A stretch of 34,485 bases of DNA, from assembly GCA_964582265.1 (NCBI GenBank), contig CAZOQT010000008.1, positions 1 through 34,485 of the forward strand, in the 5' to 3' direction. Positions 1 to 8,332 of the stretch are shown piece after piece; within the stretch, counting starts at the first letter, position 1, and each line of letters opens with the position of its first letter. The position numbers and the translations under genes were made by a program. This DNA comes from JBAZYK01 sp964582265. Lineage in GTDB: Bacteria > Patescibacteriota > Gracilibacteria > UBA1369. The notes beneath the pieces are model-generated. The model did not search any database. It worked only from the letters and a program-made list of their open reading frames with translations, and was not told where the DNA came from.

Positions 1-1308
1 GACGAAAATCTTAGTTTTTCTAATATTTTCACCCAGACTAAAGCGCCAGAAAAGGATTCCAAAATGGTCAAATCCATCATCGCGCAAAAAGAAGCTTTAC
101 AACAAATGAAGCCAATTTTGGGCTCCGCACCAGACCTGGAAAAGACTTTAGAAATGGAAAAACAGTATCGTTTGCGCCGCAAACTGCACATGGTGCAAAT
201 TGCTTTTGTGGGAGCCCTGTTTACAAGCGCAGCGCTATTTGGCTTTTTGTATACTCAACTTTCACCAAACTTTAATTATTTTGGTGCAAATATTACGCAG
301 AGTTTAGCAGACACAAATAATACATTACGCACCTTGCAAACGGATCTTAATAAAATCCACTTTCTGGTTGCCCAACAAAATTTAAATGATTTCAGCTATC
401 AGGCTGATCGTTTTTTTGGCAACATGACACGCTCTCAAAACACGGGCATTACGCCACAGGAAAAAGCTTTGGCTTTGACAAATGTGGATGAAGCCAGAAA
501 AGCCTTACCTGCGCTTTTGGCTAGCTTGCGAGCAAATTTAACCGTGCCGATGGTTGCACAAACTTACCAAAGTTACGCTGAACAAAGTCAAACAGAAGAA
601 GAAAAATTAAGTCAGGCGGAAAATGATTTAAGAGCGGCATTAAGAAAAGACAAAAAAGATTTGAATCCAAATTCACAAAATCCAGACGATATTCAAACAA
701 TTAAATTGCTGGAAAATACATTAAAACTGGTCGGAAATCGTGAGCTAATTAACACAGTTCAGAGCGTTTCTGTGGATGAATTCGGAAAAAGTCTTGATGA
801 CTATATTTCACAAAAAGACTTAACAAAAGAAACATATTTACGTGATCTTATAGGAAAAATCCTTTCTTCCACAAAAAGTGAACTAGCGACCATTGCCGAT
901 GTAAAACATAACCGCATTTTGTGGTCTTCAATTATTGAAAAAATTGAAACAGTTACGAGCGATGTATACATTTCTTACAATCCTCCACTACAACCAGATA
1001 GTATCCGTTATACGGGATATGACTTTGATACTTCTACCAATAAAATTGTCCTATCTGGAGTAACAAAAACTGCTAACGGTGAAAATTTTACATTAATGAG
1101 CGATTTGATGGCGCGCTTGGAACAGTCTAAATATTTTGAACAAATTCAAATGCGTTCATTTTCTAAAACTCGCCAGGGAGATGGTGCAAACTCTGGTTAT
1201 ACTTCCAATTTCAAGATTGATTTAATACTGGAAACAAGCGGTTATTCGGCTAAAGACAAATCAATTTCTCTTACAAAAAATACAGAAAATACCGGAGTTA
1301 AAAGATAA
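1..1308 (+). CDS. pilN: PilN-like type IV pilus inner-membrane assembly protein (5' end outside window)
   Basis: Bitopic inner-membrane protein likely to pair with the next gene product (PilO-like) in the alignment subcomplex linking the pilus platform to the cytoplasmic motor. The frame is open to base 1 with no upstream stop, so the gene may begin before the window. The first ATG inside is at 64, with AAGGA about 7 bases before it. Counting from that ATG (414 residues), one membrane segment lies at about 43-64, followed by a long helical, coiled-coil-prone region. The C-terminal part (about 285-395) has the PilN/fimbrial-assembly pattern: a Trp-containing helix before 'IEKIETVTSDVYI', then strand 'KIVLSGVTKT' and helix 'LMARLEQSKYFEQIQM'. 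It is longer than typical PilN (about 200 residues) because of the inserted helical region. Family assignment rests on fold pattern plus position before pilO-pilB-pilC, not on strong identity. Stop TAA. Confidence 0.7.
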   Translation, partial: DENLSFSNIFTQTKAPEKDSKMVKSIIAQKEALQQMKPILGSAPDLEKTLEMEKQYRLRRKLHMVQIAFVGALFTSAALFGFLYTQLSPNFNYFGANITQSLADTNNTLRTLQTDLNKIHFLVAQQNLNDFSYQADRFFGNMTRSQNTGITPQEKALALTNVDEARKALPALLASLRANLTVPMVAQTYQSYAEQSQTEEEKLSQAENDLRAALRKDKKDLNPNSQNPDDIQTIKLLENTLKLVGNRELINTVQSVSVDEFGKSLDDYISQKDLTKETYLRDLIGKILSSTKSELATIADVKHNRILWSSIIEKIETVTSDVYISYNPPLQPDSIRYTGYDFDTSTNKIVLSGVTKTANGENFTLMSDLMARLEQSKYFEQIQMRSFSKTRQGDGANSGYTSNFKIDLILETSGYSAKDKSISLTKNTENTGVKR

Positions 1309-1317
1309 TTAACTTAA

Positions 1318-1335
1318 AATTACTAATTACTAATT
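1318..1335 (-). repeat. Short AT-rich intergenic repeat, inverted diverged copy
   Basis: Its reverse complement, AATTAGTAATTAGTAATT, matches the first 18 bases of the repeat at 3253-3277 and 33624-33648 with one difference. It sits in the 36-base gap before the pilO-like gene. Confidence 0.5.
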
Positions 1336-1344
1336 CTAAATAAA

Positions 1345-1998
1345 ATGGCAGTAGTCGCGATGCAAAAAAGACGTTACATATATTCTCTCCGAAGTTACAT
1401 TATCTTTGGTGCAATTCTGATTACCTTGACTGCCTATTTTGGCTTTCAACAGCTTTCAAACTACTTTGCAGCTAAAGATGCCTTGGCATTGGAACAAAAC
1501 AGCCTTCCAAATCTTCAAGGCCAAGTTGCCCAAATTAAAGGTGAATATGCTACTATTAAAAATCAGTATGATCAGAGAATTGCCACAATAAGTGATGCGC
1601 TACAATATGTGTTGCCAGCAGATGAAGTTTATACCAGCTTGGTGCGCTTATTCGATATTTTTGCTTTGCCAAATAACACTCAGATTAGTCCGTTTTTTGT
1701 GAGTGATGTGAAATTTGGGACATCCCGTGCAGAGCCAAATGCGGATTATTCAGTTTTGCCGGTAAATATGACCATAAATACCAGCAAAAGTAATTTTATG
1801 AAATTTTTACAGTTTATAGAAAATTCCGGAATGCTTGAAAGCAAAACAAGACTGATGGACATCCGAACAATAAGTATCAATTTTAGCTCAAACGAAACAG
1901 GAAATTCGGTTAGCAATGATCCAGTACTAAATGTGTCACTGGCACTTAATGCGTATTTTCAAAAAGCAAAACCAAATAATCAAAACACAAACTCATAA
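1345..1998 (+). CDS. pilO: PilO-like type IV pilus inner-membrane assembly protein
   Basis: Predicted bitopic membrane protein of 217 residues, near the usual PilO length. Basic N-terminus, one membrane helix at about 15-34, a heptad-like coiled coil at about 40-85 and a C-terminal alpha/beta domain. The segment 'LPVNMTINTSKSNFMKFLQF' followed by 'DIRTISINF' is the typical PilO strand-helix-strand pattern, with 'FMKFLQFIE' as the ferredoxin-like helix. In known type IV pili, PilO heterodimerises with PilN and contacts PilM and the secretin side; no secretin is expected in a monoderm CPR cell. It follows pilN by 36 bases and precedes pilB by 2, so one operon is likely. A second ATG at 1360 is an alternative start; neither start has a clear ribosome-binding site. 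Stop TAA. Confidence 0.72.
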   Translation: MAVVAMQKRRYIYSLRSYIIFGAILITLTAYFGFQQLSNYFAAKDALALEQNSLPNLQGQVAQIKGEYATIKNQYDQRIATISDALQYVLPADEVYTSLVRLFDIFALPNNTQISPFFVSDVKFGTSRAEPNADYSVLPVNMTINTSKSNFMKFLQFIENSGMLESKTRLMDIRTISINFSSNETGNSVSNDPVLNVSLALNAYFQKAKPNNQNTNS

Positions 1999-2000
1999 AA

Positions 2001-3254
2001 ATGCCTGAAACAACTACAAAATTGCAACAATTACAGGATTCGATTTTAGCTGGAAACATACCCCAGCTGGTTTTAAGCATGATTAGCTACGCACTGGATT
2101 TACGCTCTTCTGATATTCATATTGAGCCACAAGAAAACACTGTGCGCATTCGCTATCGTGTTGATGGTGTACTGCGCCAAATTGTTGAATACCCATTAAA
2201 TATTCATCCTGCGGTGGTTTCGCGCATTAAAATTATGTCCAATTTAAAAATTGACGAACAACGCATTCCGCAAGATGGCCGCTGTGAAGTTACTACCAAA
2301 GACGCACGAGAAATGGATTTGCGCGTTTCAACTTTACCTACAGTAAACGGAGAAAAGATTGTAATGCGTATTCAGGATCGCTCACGCAAGATTCCGGATT
2401 TGCCAGATCTTGGCTTACAGGGAGCAAGTTTAAAATTCTTTGAAGAGGCTTTATCACTGCCAAACGGAATTATTTTAACCACTGGGCCAACTGGTTCAGG
2501 TAAAACTACAACAATGTATTCGGCCTTGAATCGTTTAAATAAAATTGATGTAAATATTTTGACGATTGAAGATCCAGTGGAAATCCAAATGGATGGATTA
2601 AATCAAAGTCAGGTTCATCCGGATATTAATTATACTTTTGCAAACGGTCTGCGCACGGCTTTACGTCAGGATCCGAACATTATAATGGTGGGAGAAATTC
2701 GTGATCGTGAAACAATTGATATTGCGATTGAGGCTTCTTTAACCGGTCATTTGGTATTATCTACCATTCATACTAATAGTGCGATCGAGACATTAACACG
2801 TATAGATAACATGGGTGTTCCTCCATTTTTAATGGCGTCTACAATTGAACTTATTATTGCGCAGCGTCTGGTACGCAAGCTTTGCGATACCTGCAAGCAA
2901 CCGGATAGCCCAAATGCAGAAATGCTGGAACAAGTAAAACATGCGCTTTCAAACTTGCATACAAATGATGAAATCGACGCAGAAAAACTAAAGAATCTTC
3001 AATTTTTTAAAGCAGTTGGATGTGACGCATGTGATCATATTGGTTACAGAGGTCGTCTTGGTCTTTACGAAATACTTAAAATGAATAATGAGATTCGCAA
3101 ATTGGTTTTGGCTCGTGCAAATTCAATTGATATTGAACTTGCTGCAATGAAAAACGGCATGGTCACATTGGAACAAGCCGGGATTATGAAGGCACTTAAA
3201 GCAGAAACCAGTCTTGATGAAATTTACCGTGTGGCAAAACGCATGGAAATTTAA
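2001..3254 (+). CDS. pilB: Type IV pilus assembly ATPase PilB/GspE (short form)
   Basis: Hexameric cytoplasmic ATPase powering pilin polymerisation. Visible motifs: Walker A GPTGSGKTT at 162-170, Walker B-type IIMVGEIRD at 227-235 with catalytic Glu232, His box STIHTNSA at 254-261, and Arg-rich segments in the N2 domain ('DIHIEP', 'RIRYRVDG'). Two CxxC pairs (295/298 and 341/344) form the tetracysteine zinc site found in GspE/PilB rather than PilT, so assembly rather than retraction is the likely role. At 417 residues it is much shorter than canonical PilB (about 560): it starts almost directly at the N2 domain and lacks the N-terminal MshEN/N1 domain. The upstream gene ends 2 bases before this ATG in another frame. 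No Shine-Dalgarno is visible, so coupling or leaderless-type initiation is likely. Stop TAA. Confidence 0.93.
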   Translation: MPETTTKLQQLQDSILAGNIPQLVLSMISYALDLRSSDIHIEPQENTVRIRYRVDGVLRQIVEYPLNIHPAVVSRIKIMSNLKIDEQRIPQDGRCEVTTKDAREMDLRVSTLPTVNGEKIVMRIQDRSRKIPDLPDLGLQGASLKFFEEALSLPNGIILTTGPTGSGKTTTMYSALNRLNKIDVNILTIEDPVEIQMDGLNQSQVHPDINYTFANGLRTALRQDPNIIMVGEIRDRETIDIAIEASLTGHLVLSTIHTNSAIETLTRIDNMGVPPFLMASTIELIIAQRLVRKLCDTCKQPDSPNAEMLEQVKHALSNLHTNDEIDAEKLKNLQFFKAVGCDACDHIGYRGRLGLYEILKMNNEIRKLVLARANSIDIELAAMKNGMVTLEQAGIMKALKAETSLDEIYRVAKRMEI

Positions 3255-3277
3255 TTAGTAATTAATAATTGGTAATT
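3253..3277 (+). repeat. 25-bp AT-rich intergenic repeat, copy 1
   Basis: Bases 3253-3277, starting AATTAGTAATTAATAATT and ending GGTAATT, are identical to 33624-33648 in the same orientation. A diverged inverted copy lies at 1318-1335. The copy overlaps the last bases of pilB and fills the pilB-pilC gap. Confidence 0.75.
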
Positions 3278-3284
3278 TGGAAGT

Positions 3285-4562
3285 ATGGCGGAAAAACAAG
3301 CAAAAGGCTTTGGACAATCAGAAAAAAATCAACTTTTCTCTTTAAATGCTCAGGAGCCAAAGGAGCCTGTTTTAGAAAAGCAAATTTTGCTTAACATTGC
3401 TGACGTGCGCACCGGCAAAATATTGCTAAGACAAAAAGTTGGATTTGATCGCCTTACTGGCAATCCTGTTATTGATGTATATCGCCGTTTAAATAATTAT
3501 TTTATTGATCATACTAAGATCAAAATACGCGATAAGGCAACTTTTTTTCGCCTGCTTGCGGTAATGATTAACGCTGGACTGCCCATTATTAAATCGCTTA
3601 ATACTTTGGCCTTACAGAATGAAAAAAAGCCTCGCTTAAGTAAAACACTGGCACAAATGGCGGAAGCGATTGAAGGCGGTAAAAGTTTATCCGAGGCCAT
3701 GGAACAGTTTCCGGACGTATTTAGTGAAGCAGAAGTTGGCATGGTGCGCGCAGGTGAAGCTTCTGGCCAACTTAATAAAACTTTGCGTGACTTGGCAGAA
3801 GAAGTAGAGAAAACTGCTAGTTTGCTTGGTAAAATCAAAGGTGCATTGGTTTACCCTGTAGCCATTATGGTGCTGCTGGTTGCTGTAATTTTTGTAATGA
3901 TGGTGATGGTTGTGCCACAACTTACACAACTATTTTCACAAACAGGTAAAGACTTACCTTTACCAACCAAAATCCTGATGGGTTTAAGCGACTTTATGGT
4001 TAATTACTGGGCTTTAATGCTACTTGTAATTACTGTAGTGGTAGTAGCTGTTGCAGCCTGGAAAAAAACCAAAACCGGTAAATATTTTTGGGACTTGATG
4101 ATGATTAACCTACCAATTTTTGGCAATGTTATTAAAAAGGGCACTTTGGCTAAATTTGCCAGATCTTTTGGTAATTTGCTGGGCAGTGGAGTCCCAATCA
4201 TTAAATCGTTAGAAATCGTGGCTAATGCAATTGGCAATGAAGTTTATAAAGAAAGACTGTTTCTGACTGTGGAAGATATGAAACGCGGTATTCCAATTGC
4301 GGAAAATTTGGCTGAGAGCAACCTTTTTCCGGCTATGCTGGTGAATATGATTGAAATCGGCCAACAGACTGCGCAGCTGGAAAACGTAACTCAAAAAGTT
4401 GCCGAATTTTATGATGAAGAAGTTGATAATGTGGTTAAATCATTAACCAAGATCATGGAACCTTTGATTATCGTGATAATGGGTGTGGTTGTAGGAGGAA
4501 TGGTTGCTGCAATCTTGATGCCAATTATTCAGCTAACAAATTTTGCAGGAAATTTTAGCTAA
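3285..4562 (+). CDS. pilC: Type IV pilus inner-membrane platform protein PilC/GspF
   Basis: Polytopic platform protein that binds the PilB motor and moves pilin subunits into the growing fibre. It is 425 residues, near the family norm of about 400. Two GspF/T2SSF helical repeats are visible: 'FFRLLAVMINAGLPIIKSL' at about 87-104, and 'FARSFGNLLGSGVPIIKSL' in the second half, each followed by the family's amphipathic region ('EGGKSLSEAME', 'KRGIPIAENLAE'). Membrane helices fall at about 188-210, 241-259 and 394-414, the canonical three. The N-terminal 80 residues are an extra soluble segment including 'IADVRTGKILLRQKVGF'. It follows pilB by 30 bases. No retraction ATPase (pilT), pilM or prepilin peptidase (pilD) lies in this window. 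Stop TAA. Confidence 0.93.
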   Translation: MAEKQAKGFGQSEKNQLFSLNAQEPKEPVLEKQILLNIADVRTGKILLRQKVGFDRLTGNPVIDVYRRLNNYFIDHTKIKIRDKATFFRLLAVMINAGLPIIKSLNTLALQNEKKPRLSKTLAQMAEAIEGGKSLSEAMEQFPDVFSEAEVGMVRAGEASGQLNKTLRDLAEEVEKTASLLGKIKGALVYPVAIMVLLVAVIFVMMVMVVPQLTQLFSQTGKDLPLPTKILMGLSDFMVNYWALMLLVITVVVVAVAAWKKTKTGKYFWDLMMINLPIFGNVIKKGTLAKFARSFGNLLGSGVPIIKSLEIVANAIGNEVYKERLFLTVEDMKRGIPIAENLAESNLFPAMLVNMIEIGQQTAQLENVTQKVAEFYDEEVDNVVKSLTKIMEPLIIVIMGVVVGGMVAAILMPIIQLTNFAGNFS

Positions 4563-4601
4563 ATAGTTTATTTTAATATTTAACGTCATATCTTGTTTTA
4601 C

Positions 4602-4631
4602 TTGCAAGGTGTGCTGTTTTTATGCTAAAAT
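4602..4631 (+). promoter_or_regulatory. Predicted promoter with extended -10
   Basis: TTGCAA (4602-4607), an 18-base spacer, then TAAAAT (4626-4631) preceded by TGC, giving the extended -10 TGCTAAAAT. It would drive the FlgD-Ig/SLH gene pair. The same TGCTAWAAT string precedes the giant gene and the downstream four-gene operon. Confidence 0.55.
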
Positions 4632-4665
4632 AATATGAAATTCGGAAAATTCATTAAAAATTAAA

Positions 4666-5499
4666 ATGAAAATCAAAAAAATGTTTTCCAAGTATAAAAA
4701 TCCGTTGCTACTAACATTACTTGTGGCGCTTGTTGCTGCAGCTATACTCTTCTCTGACGGAAGCAAACTACAGGGATATCTTAATTTTACGAGCGAAAAA
4801 AATGTTCCCCGCATCCAAAAAATATCCAGCAAACCTGCTTTAATAAATCCAAAGCTATCCACTTATACTTATGTGATTGGTGATACAGAAGGTGTGGGAA
4901 TGAGCGTAGAAATTAAAAAAGAACCTGGAATAGACGCTGATTTGCAAATAACGCTATGGAACGGCAATACAAAGGTTAAAACCTACAAACAAACAAACCC
5001 AGGAAGTGGAGTTTTTGGTGGGCTTACCTGGGATGGCAAAAATGATGATGGTCATCAAGCTAATCCAGGCAATTATACTGTTACATATAGCTTGATTCAG
5101 AATGGAGCAGTGGTTTTTGAAATTGGCCAAGGACTTAAAGTAATGCAACCACAAACCACCTTAAGTTTGTATCAAGTTTCCCCAAAAACTTATAAGCTTC
5201 GTGACCCCAATGGTTTAAAAATTCAGGCGACTTTGAGCAACTATAAAGGTGATGGTAGTATTGTTGAACCAGATGACGTGCAAATCATTATTTTTAATGA
5301 CAATGGCCAGCAGGTCAAAATTTTTCAGAATTTCAAGTTGGCGAACGGGCCATTAAAGGCAGTCTGGTATGGAGAAGATGAAAGTTCTGGCTTATATGCG
5401 CAACCAGGTAATTACAATGTGCAATTTTATTTTAGAAAAGGCACTCAAGCTAAGCAGGTTAGTGCCCCAATGCCAATAACTGTTGTGCAGACAGATTAA
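4666..5499 (+). CDS. Membrane-anchored protein with two FlgD-type Ig-like domains
   Basis: 277 residues. Lysine-rich N-terminus and one hydrophobic segment at about 12-30, followed by an exported region, so a signal anchor is likely. Two beta-sandwich repeats follow. The first (about 75-160) contains 'GGLTWDGKNDDGHQANPGNY', the W-[DN]-G-x-[DN]-[DN]-G...PG-x-Y signature of FlgD-type Ig-like domains. The second (about 165-272) has the equivalent 'VWYGEDESSGLYAQPGNYNV'. In known proteins such domains occur in flagellar hook caps and in many surface or secreted proteins; no flagellar genes are present here, so a cell-surface or pilus-associated scaffold is the inference. It lies 103 bases after pilC behind its own predicted promoter and 44 bases before the SLH gene. 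The exact role is unknown. Stop TAA. Confidence 0.75.
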   Translation: MKIKKMFSKYKNPLLLTLLVALVAAAILFSDGSKLQGYLNFTSEKNVPRIQKISSKPALINPKLSTYTYVIGDTEGVGMSVEIKKEPGIDADLQITLWNGNTKVKTYKQTNPGSGVFGGLTWDGKNDDGHQANPGNYTVTYSLIQNGAVVFEIGQGLKVMQPQTTLSLYQVSPKTYKLRDPNGLKIQATLSNYKGDGSIVEPDDVQIIIFNDNGQQVKIFQNFKLANGPLKAVWYGEDESSGLYAQPGNYNVQFYFRKGTQAKQVSAPMPITVVQTD

Positions 5500-5543
5500 T
5501 ACTAAAAATTAAATTTATTTAAAAAAAATTAACCCAAACAAAT

Positions 5544-7448
5544 ATGGACATCAAAAAATTCATTTCGGAAAAGAAAAAAATCCTGCTCGTTGCAGTTGGT
5601 GTGCTTGCAGTTGTTGCAACAGCAAGTGCGGTATTACTATCAAATGGAGGGCTTTATAAAGGGGCTGGCGGACTGGTTTTGCCAGGAGGAAACCAAATAT
5701 CATTAAATAGTGTTGGAATTAGTAATGTTTCAGTTAATCCTACAACTTTTGACGCTGCTAAGGATGGAAATCACCCGATTATTAAATTAAATTATTCATT
5801 CAAATCCGATGCTGCAAAAAGTAATTTAGTAAAAATAAGTCTTGCTAGAAATGGAGAACTGCCAAAGGAACTTTACCAAAAAGTTTCTCAAGACGGTGAT
5901 AACCTTTACACATGGGATACTTTATATTCAGACAGCTTGGATGGTAAATACACTTTTTTTCTTGAGTACAGTTATCAAAAAACTGGCTTAAATGGACCTG
6001 AGCCAGTTAAACAAAAAATAACCTCACCTACTTTTGAAATTAAGAAGACAGTTTCTGCCATTAACCCTGTTGGGCTTGGTAAATTAGCAGAGCCAGTACC
6101 TTCATCACAAGATCCTAACCAGAATCCTATTCCACTACCTGGACAAGGTGATCCACTTTCAAATGTAAGCGTAAAATATGATAGCACTAAAGGTGTTTTA
6201 TTTACATTCACACCTTCTCAAAATTTTGATGCAATTGATGTAAATCTCGAAGACAATGGAAAAGCTTTAATTTCAGATGGAACTATCACCGGGCCTTTTG
6301 CCAAGGGTACAAAATATGAGAATAAGTTAATTTTCAATAAAGATCTCGTTTCGTCTCCTGGAACATATTATGTTTCCTACAAAGCAGATATGGGCCAAGG
6401 TAATGTGTTCACCTCACAACATTATCCATTTGTAGTTTCTGCCATTAACCCTGTTGGACTTGGTGAATTGGTAGATCCTGTACCTTCCGCACAAGATCCT
6501 AACCAAAACCCACTTCCACTACCTGGAAAGGAAAACCCACCATCTTCTACAAGCTACATCTCCCACTTAACTGCTACACCAAGCACTATTTATCCTGCCA
6601 ATGGACAATCTGTGACTTTCACTGTTGCTCTTACAAATCCTCCAGCAGCTGGTGCAACAGTAACATTCAATGTTGTTGATGACTCAAACCAGCCCGTAAC
6701 TTCTTTTACTCTCACAGGCCAAAAAGGTTCCACTGTAACCAAGACCTGGAATGGAAAAGTAAATGGAATTAAGGTCGATGATGGTCAATATGCAGTTAAG
6801 GCAACAGCTGGCTCACCAGTTTTAAATAATACAAATTCTGCAGGCGCTAATTTTCAGGTTGCATCACAATTAATCCCTGTTGATCCTAAACCTGGCTGTG
6901 CTGGCTACTATGATATCCCACTCAATTCAGCTCAATGTCTGCAATATGAAGCGGCTTTGAAGTACAATCAACAACTTGGAACAATGACGGGGTATCCAGA
7001 TGGAACTTTTGGTCCATATAACACAATTAAGCGCAGTGAAATCCTTAAGGTGCTTTATCGTGCTGATCTTAAGAATGAAAATCACTGTTACAGTACACCT
7101 GCGTTCCCTGACACTCCACTTACTGAATGGTTTGCGCAACTAGTTTGTAAGGCAAAGAAGGATAGCGTTGTAACAGGATACACAGACATCAACCGTTTCT
7201 TGCCCCTAAACAATGTAAATCGCGCAGAGTTTGCAGTACTTTTAACAAGAATGTATCATCTTAAAACTCCATTAGATGCTTCTGTAAATTATGTTGGAGT
7301 TCCAACTGATGCGTTCTATAGCCGAGCCGCTGCATTCTTCTATAAATATGGCTTATGGTCTGGTTCAAATTTTGAAGCTGGTGCTGCAGTAACCAGAATT
7401 CAGGTTGCAGACATTATTTATAAGATCCATTTATACGGATTGATTTAA
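5544..7448 (+). CDS. Cell-surface protein with FlgD/Ig-like domains and three C-terminal SLH repeats
   Basis: 634 residues. N-terminal hydrophobic segment at about 12-32 (signal or anchor). Beta-sandwich domains at about 50-165, 205-300 and 335-435; the third has the FlgD-type motif 'TWNGKVNGIKVDDGQYAVKA'. Two near-identical 30-residue linkers of the form SAINPVGLGxL..PVPSxQDPNQNPxPLPG separate the domains. The C-terminal 175 residues hold three SLH repeats: 'GTMTGYPDGTFGPYNTIKRS', then 'DSVVTGYTDINRFLPLNNVN' with 'RAEFAVLL', then a degenerate copy ending 'AVTRIQVADIIYKI'. SLH repeats normally bind pyruvylated or other secondary wall polymers, so surface attachment is likely. Having both an N-terminal hydrophobic anchor and C-terminal SLH is unusual if the N-terminus is not cleaved. 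Stop TAA. Confidence 0.8.
   Translation: MDIKKFISEKKKILLVAVGVLAVVATASAVLLSNGGLYKGAGGLVLPGGNQISLNSVGISNVSVNPTTFDAAKDGNHPIIKLNYSFKSDAAKSNLVKISLARNGELPKELYQKVSQDGDNLYTWDTLYSDSLDGKYTFFLEYSYQKTGLNGPEPVKQKITSPTFEIKKTVSAINPVGLGKLAEPVPSSQDPNQNPIPLPGQGDPLSNVSVKYDSTKGVLFTFTPSQNFDAIDVNLEDNGKALISDGTITGPFAKGTKYENKLIFNKDLVSSPGTYYVSYKADMGQGNVFTSQHYPFVVSAINPVGLGELVDPVPSAQDPNQNPLPLPGKENPPSSTSYISHLTATPSTIYPANGQSVTFTVALTNPPAAGATVTFNVVDDSNQPVTSFTLTGQKGSTVTKTWNGKVNGIKVDDGQYAVKATAGSPVLNNTNSAGANFQVASQLIPVDPKPGCAGYYDIPLNSAQCLQYEAALKYNQQLGTMTGYPDGTFGPYNTIKRSEILKVLYRADLKNENHCYSTPAFPDTPLTEWFAQLVCKAKKDSVVTGYTDINRFLPLNNVNRAEFAVLLTRMYHLKTPLDASVNYVGVPTDAFYSRAAAFFYKYGLWSGSNFEAGAAVTRIQVADIIYKIHLYGLI
6054..6143 (+). repeat. 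90-bp in-gene linker repeat, copy 1
   Basis: Encodes a 30-residue Pro/Asn-rich linker starting SAINPVGLG and ending PLPG. It repeats with few differences at 6438-6527, each copy following a beta-sandwich domain. Confidence 0.8.
6438..6527 (+). repeat. 90-bp in-gene linker repeat, copy 2
   Basis: Second copy of the linker at 6054-6143, in frame and the same length. It suggests a domain-plus-linker unit was duplicated within the gene. Confidence 0.8.
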
Positions 7449-7557
7449 TCAAAAACTGTAGTTCACTACTGTATAGAATTACATTTAAAAAAGGAAAAAA
7501 TTGCGAAAAAGTAAAAAAAATTATATATTATTGCAAGAATTCTTAAACAAAATTCAC

Positions 7558-7791
7558 ATGAAAACAAACTTAAAAAAGGGAGTGACTGGTGTTAAAGGCT
7601 TTACCTTGATTGAGCTCCTAATAGTGATAACAATTATTGGTATCTTAGCAGTAGCATTCTTACCATCTGTGTTCAGCGCAACACCACGCGCACGAGATGC
7701 GGCTAGAAAGGCTGACGTTGGAAAGATTATTTCGAATATTGAAACGTACGCGAATGATGGGTATGGGTATCCATCTGCAAGTGGTTGTTTG
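7558..7791 (+). CDS. Type IV prepilin / pseudopilin, 3' part lost in assembly gap
   Basis: Start ATG at 7558 gives a 12-residue basic leader, then the prepilin-peptidase motif G|FTLIE within 'GVKGFTLIELLIVITII', followed by the hydrophobic N-terminal helix. The mature start is Phe with Glu5, as in class III signal peptides. The helix continues into 'RARDAARKADVGKIISNIET' and a 'YPSASGC' segment typical of small CPR pilins, and the sequence then runs into 100 Ns, so the globular C-terminus is missing. An upstream in-frame extension back to 7501 would add 19 residues before the basic leader and is less likely. Placement after the pilus operon supports a pilus subunit, processed by a PilD not in this window. 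Confidence 0.88.
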
Positions 7792-7891
7792 NNNNNNNNN
7801 NNNNNNNNNNNNNNNNNNNNNNNNNNNNNNNNNNNNNNNNNNNNNNNNNNNNNNNNNNNNNNNNNNNNNNNNNNNNNNNNNNNNNNNNNNN
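7792..7891. other. Assembly gap, 100 Ns
   Basis: Run of 100 Ns, the conventional size for a gap of unknown length. It truncates the prepilin gene from the left and the coiled-coil gene from the right. Additional pilin genes could be hidden here; this cannot be judged. Confidence 0.99.
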
Positions 7892-8058
7892 ATCTTTGTA
7901 TCCACTCTTGTTTCAAATCCCTCAAAGCGCTCATCAAATTTAGCATCAATCTTTGCTTCGAATTCTAAAAAGCGGGCATTTAGCTTTTCGTCCAATTTTG
8001 CGTCTAGCCTGTTGTCTATCAAGTCAGCTAATTGTCTTAAAGTTGCTTGGTCAAACAT
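7892..8058 (-). CDS. Coiled-coil protein of CPR hypothetical type (3' part in gap)
   Basis: Only the first 55 residues are visible, from ATG at 8058 to the gap. They begin 'MFDQATLRQLADLIDNRLDA' and continue with repeated [FL]-D-[EA]-[KR]-[FL] units (KLDEKLNARF, KIDAKFDERF), a charged amphipathic pattern typical of a coiled coil. Short proteins of this type are common hypothetical genes in CPR genomes; no function is assigned. It is convergent with the prepilin gene and divergent from the giant gene. The start is preceded by AT-rich DNA with no Shine-Dalgarno. Reading through the Ns to a longer ORF is not meaningful. Confidence 0.7.
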
Positions 8059-8111
8059 AATATTTATTTAGGTTAATAAAATATCATTTTGCTTCAAATT
8101 GAAACAAGTAC

Positions 8112-8178
8112 ACTTTAGCCAAATGACATGAAATAAATTTAAAATGTTTCTTAAATAATTCTAAAAACTTTAGCCAAA
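8112..8178 (-). promoter_or_regulatory. Twice-repeated ACTTTAGCCAAA element in the divergent region
   Basis: ACTTTAGCCAAA occurs at 8112-8123 and 8167-8178. On the minus strand each reads TTTGGCTAAAGT, close to the plus-strand promoter string TTTTTTGCTAAAAT, and would sit about 55 and 110 bases upstream of the coiled-coil gene. They may be tandem promoters or a regulator site. The rest of 8059-8332 is AT-rich with no other recognisable feature except the giant-gene promoter. Confidence 0.35.
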
Positions 8179-8273
8179 ATTCATATTGTTTTTTTGTCAA
8201 TCCAAAATGATCCTTTTTAGACCCATTTGGGGCTTATGGCAGCAATTTTAGGTACTTAAAATTAGCATTTTTT

Positions 8274-8281
8274 GCTAAAAT
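8274..8281 (+). promoter_or_regulatory. Extended -10 promoter of the giant SLH gene
   Basis: TGC at 8273-8275 is followed by TAAAAT (8276-8281), after a T-tract. No convincing -35 is seen. The downstream bases ATAAGGAATATCT resemble those after the 24488 promoter (ATAAAGATATTTT). Transcription would start near 8288, leaving a leader of about 45 bases without a Shine-Dalgarno sequence. Confidence 0.5.
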
Positions 8282-8332
8282 ATAAGGAATATCTAAAAAA
8301 GGCCACAGGTAACACAAAACCAAACAAAACAA

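Noticed and set aside
7501..8071. Open frames that read through the 100-N gap on both strands
   Set aside because: Gap length is arbitrary, so the joined frames are artefacts. Only the prepilin N-terminus (from 7558) and the coiled-coil N-terminus (from 8058) are supported.
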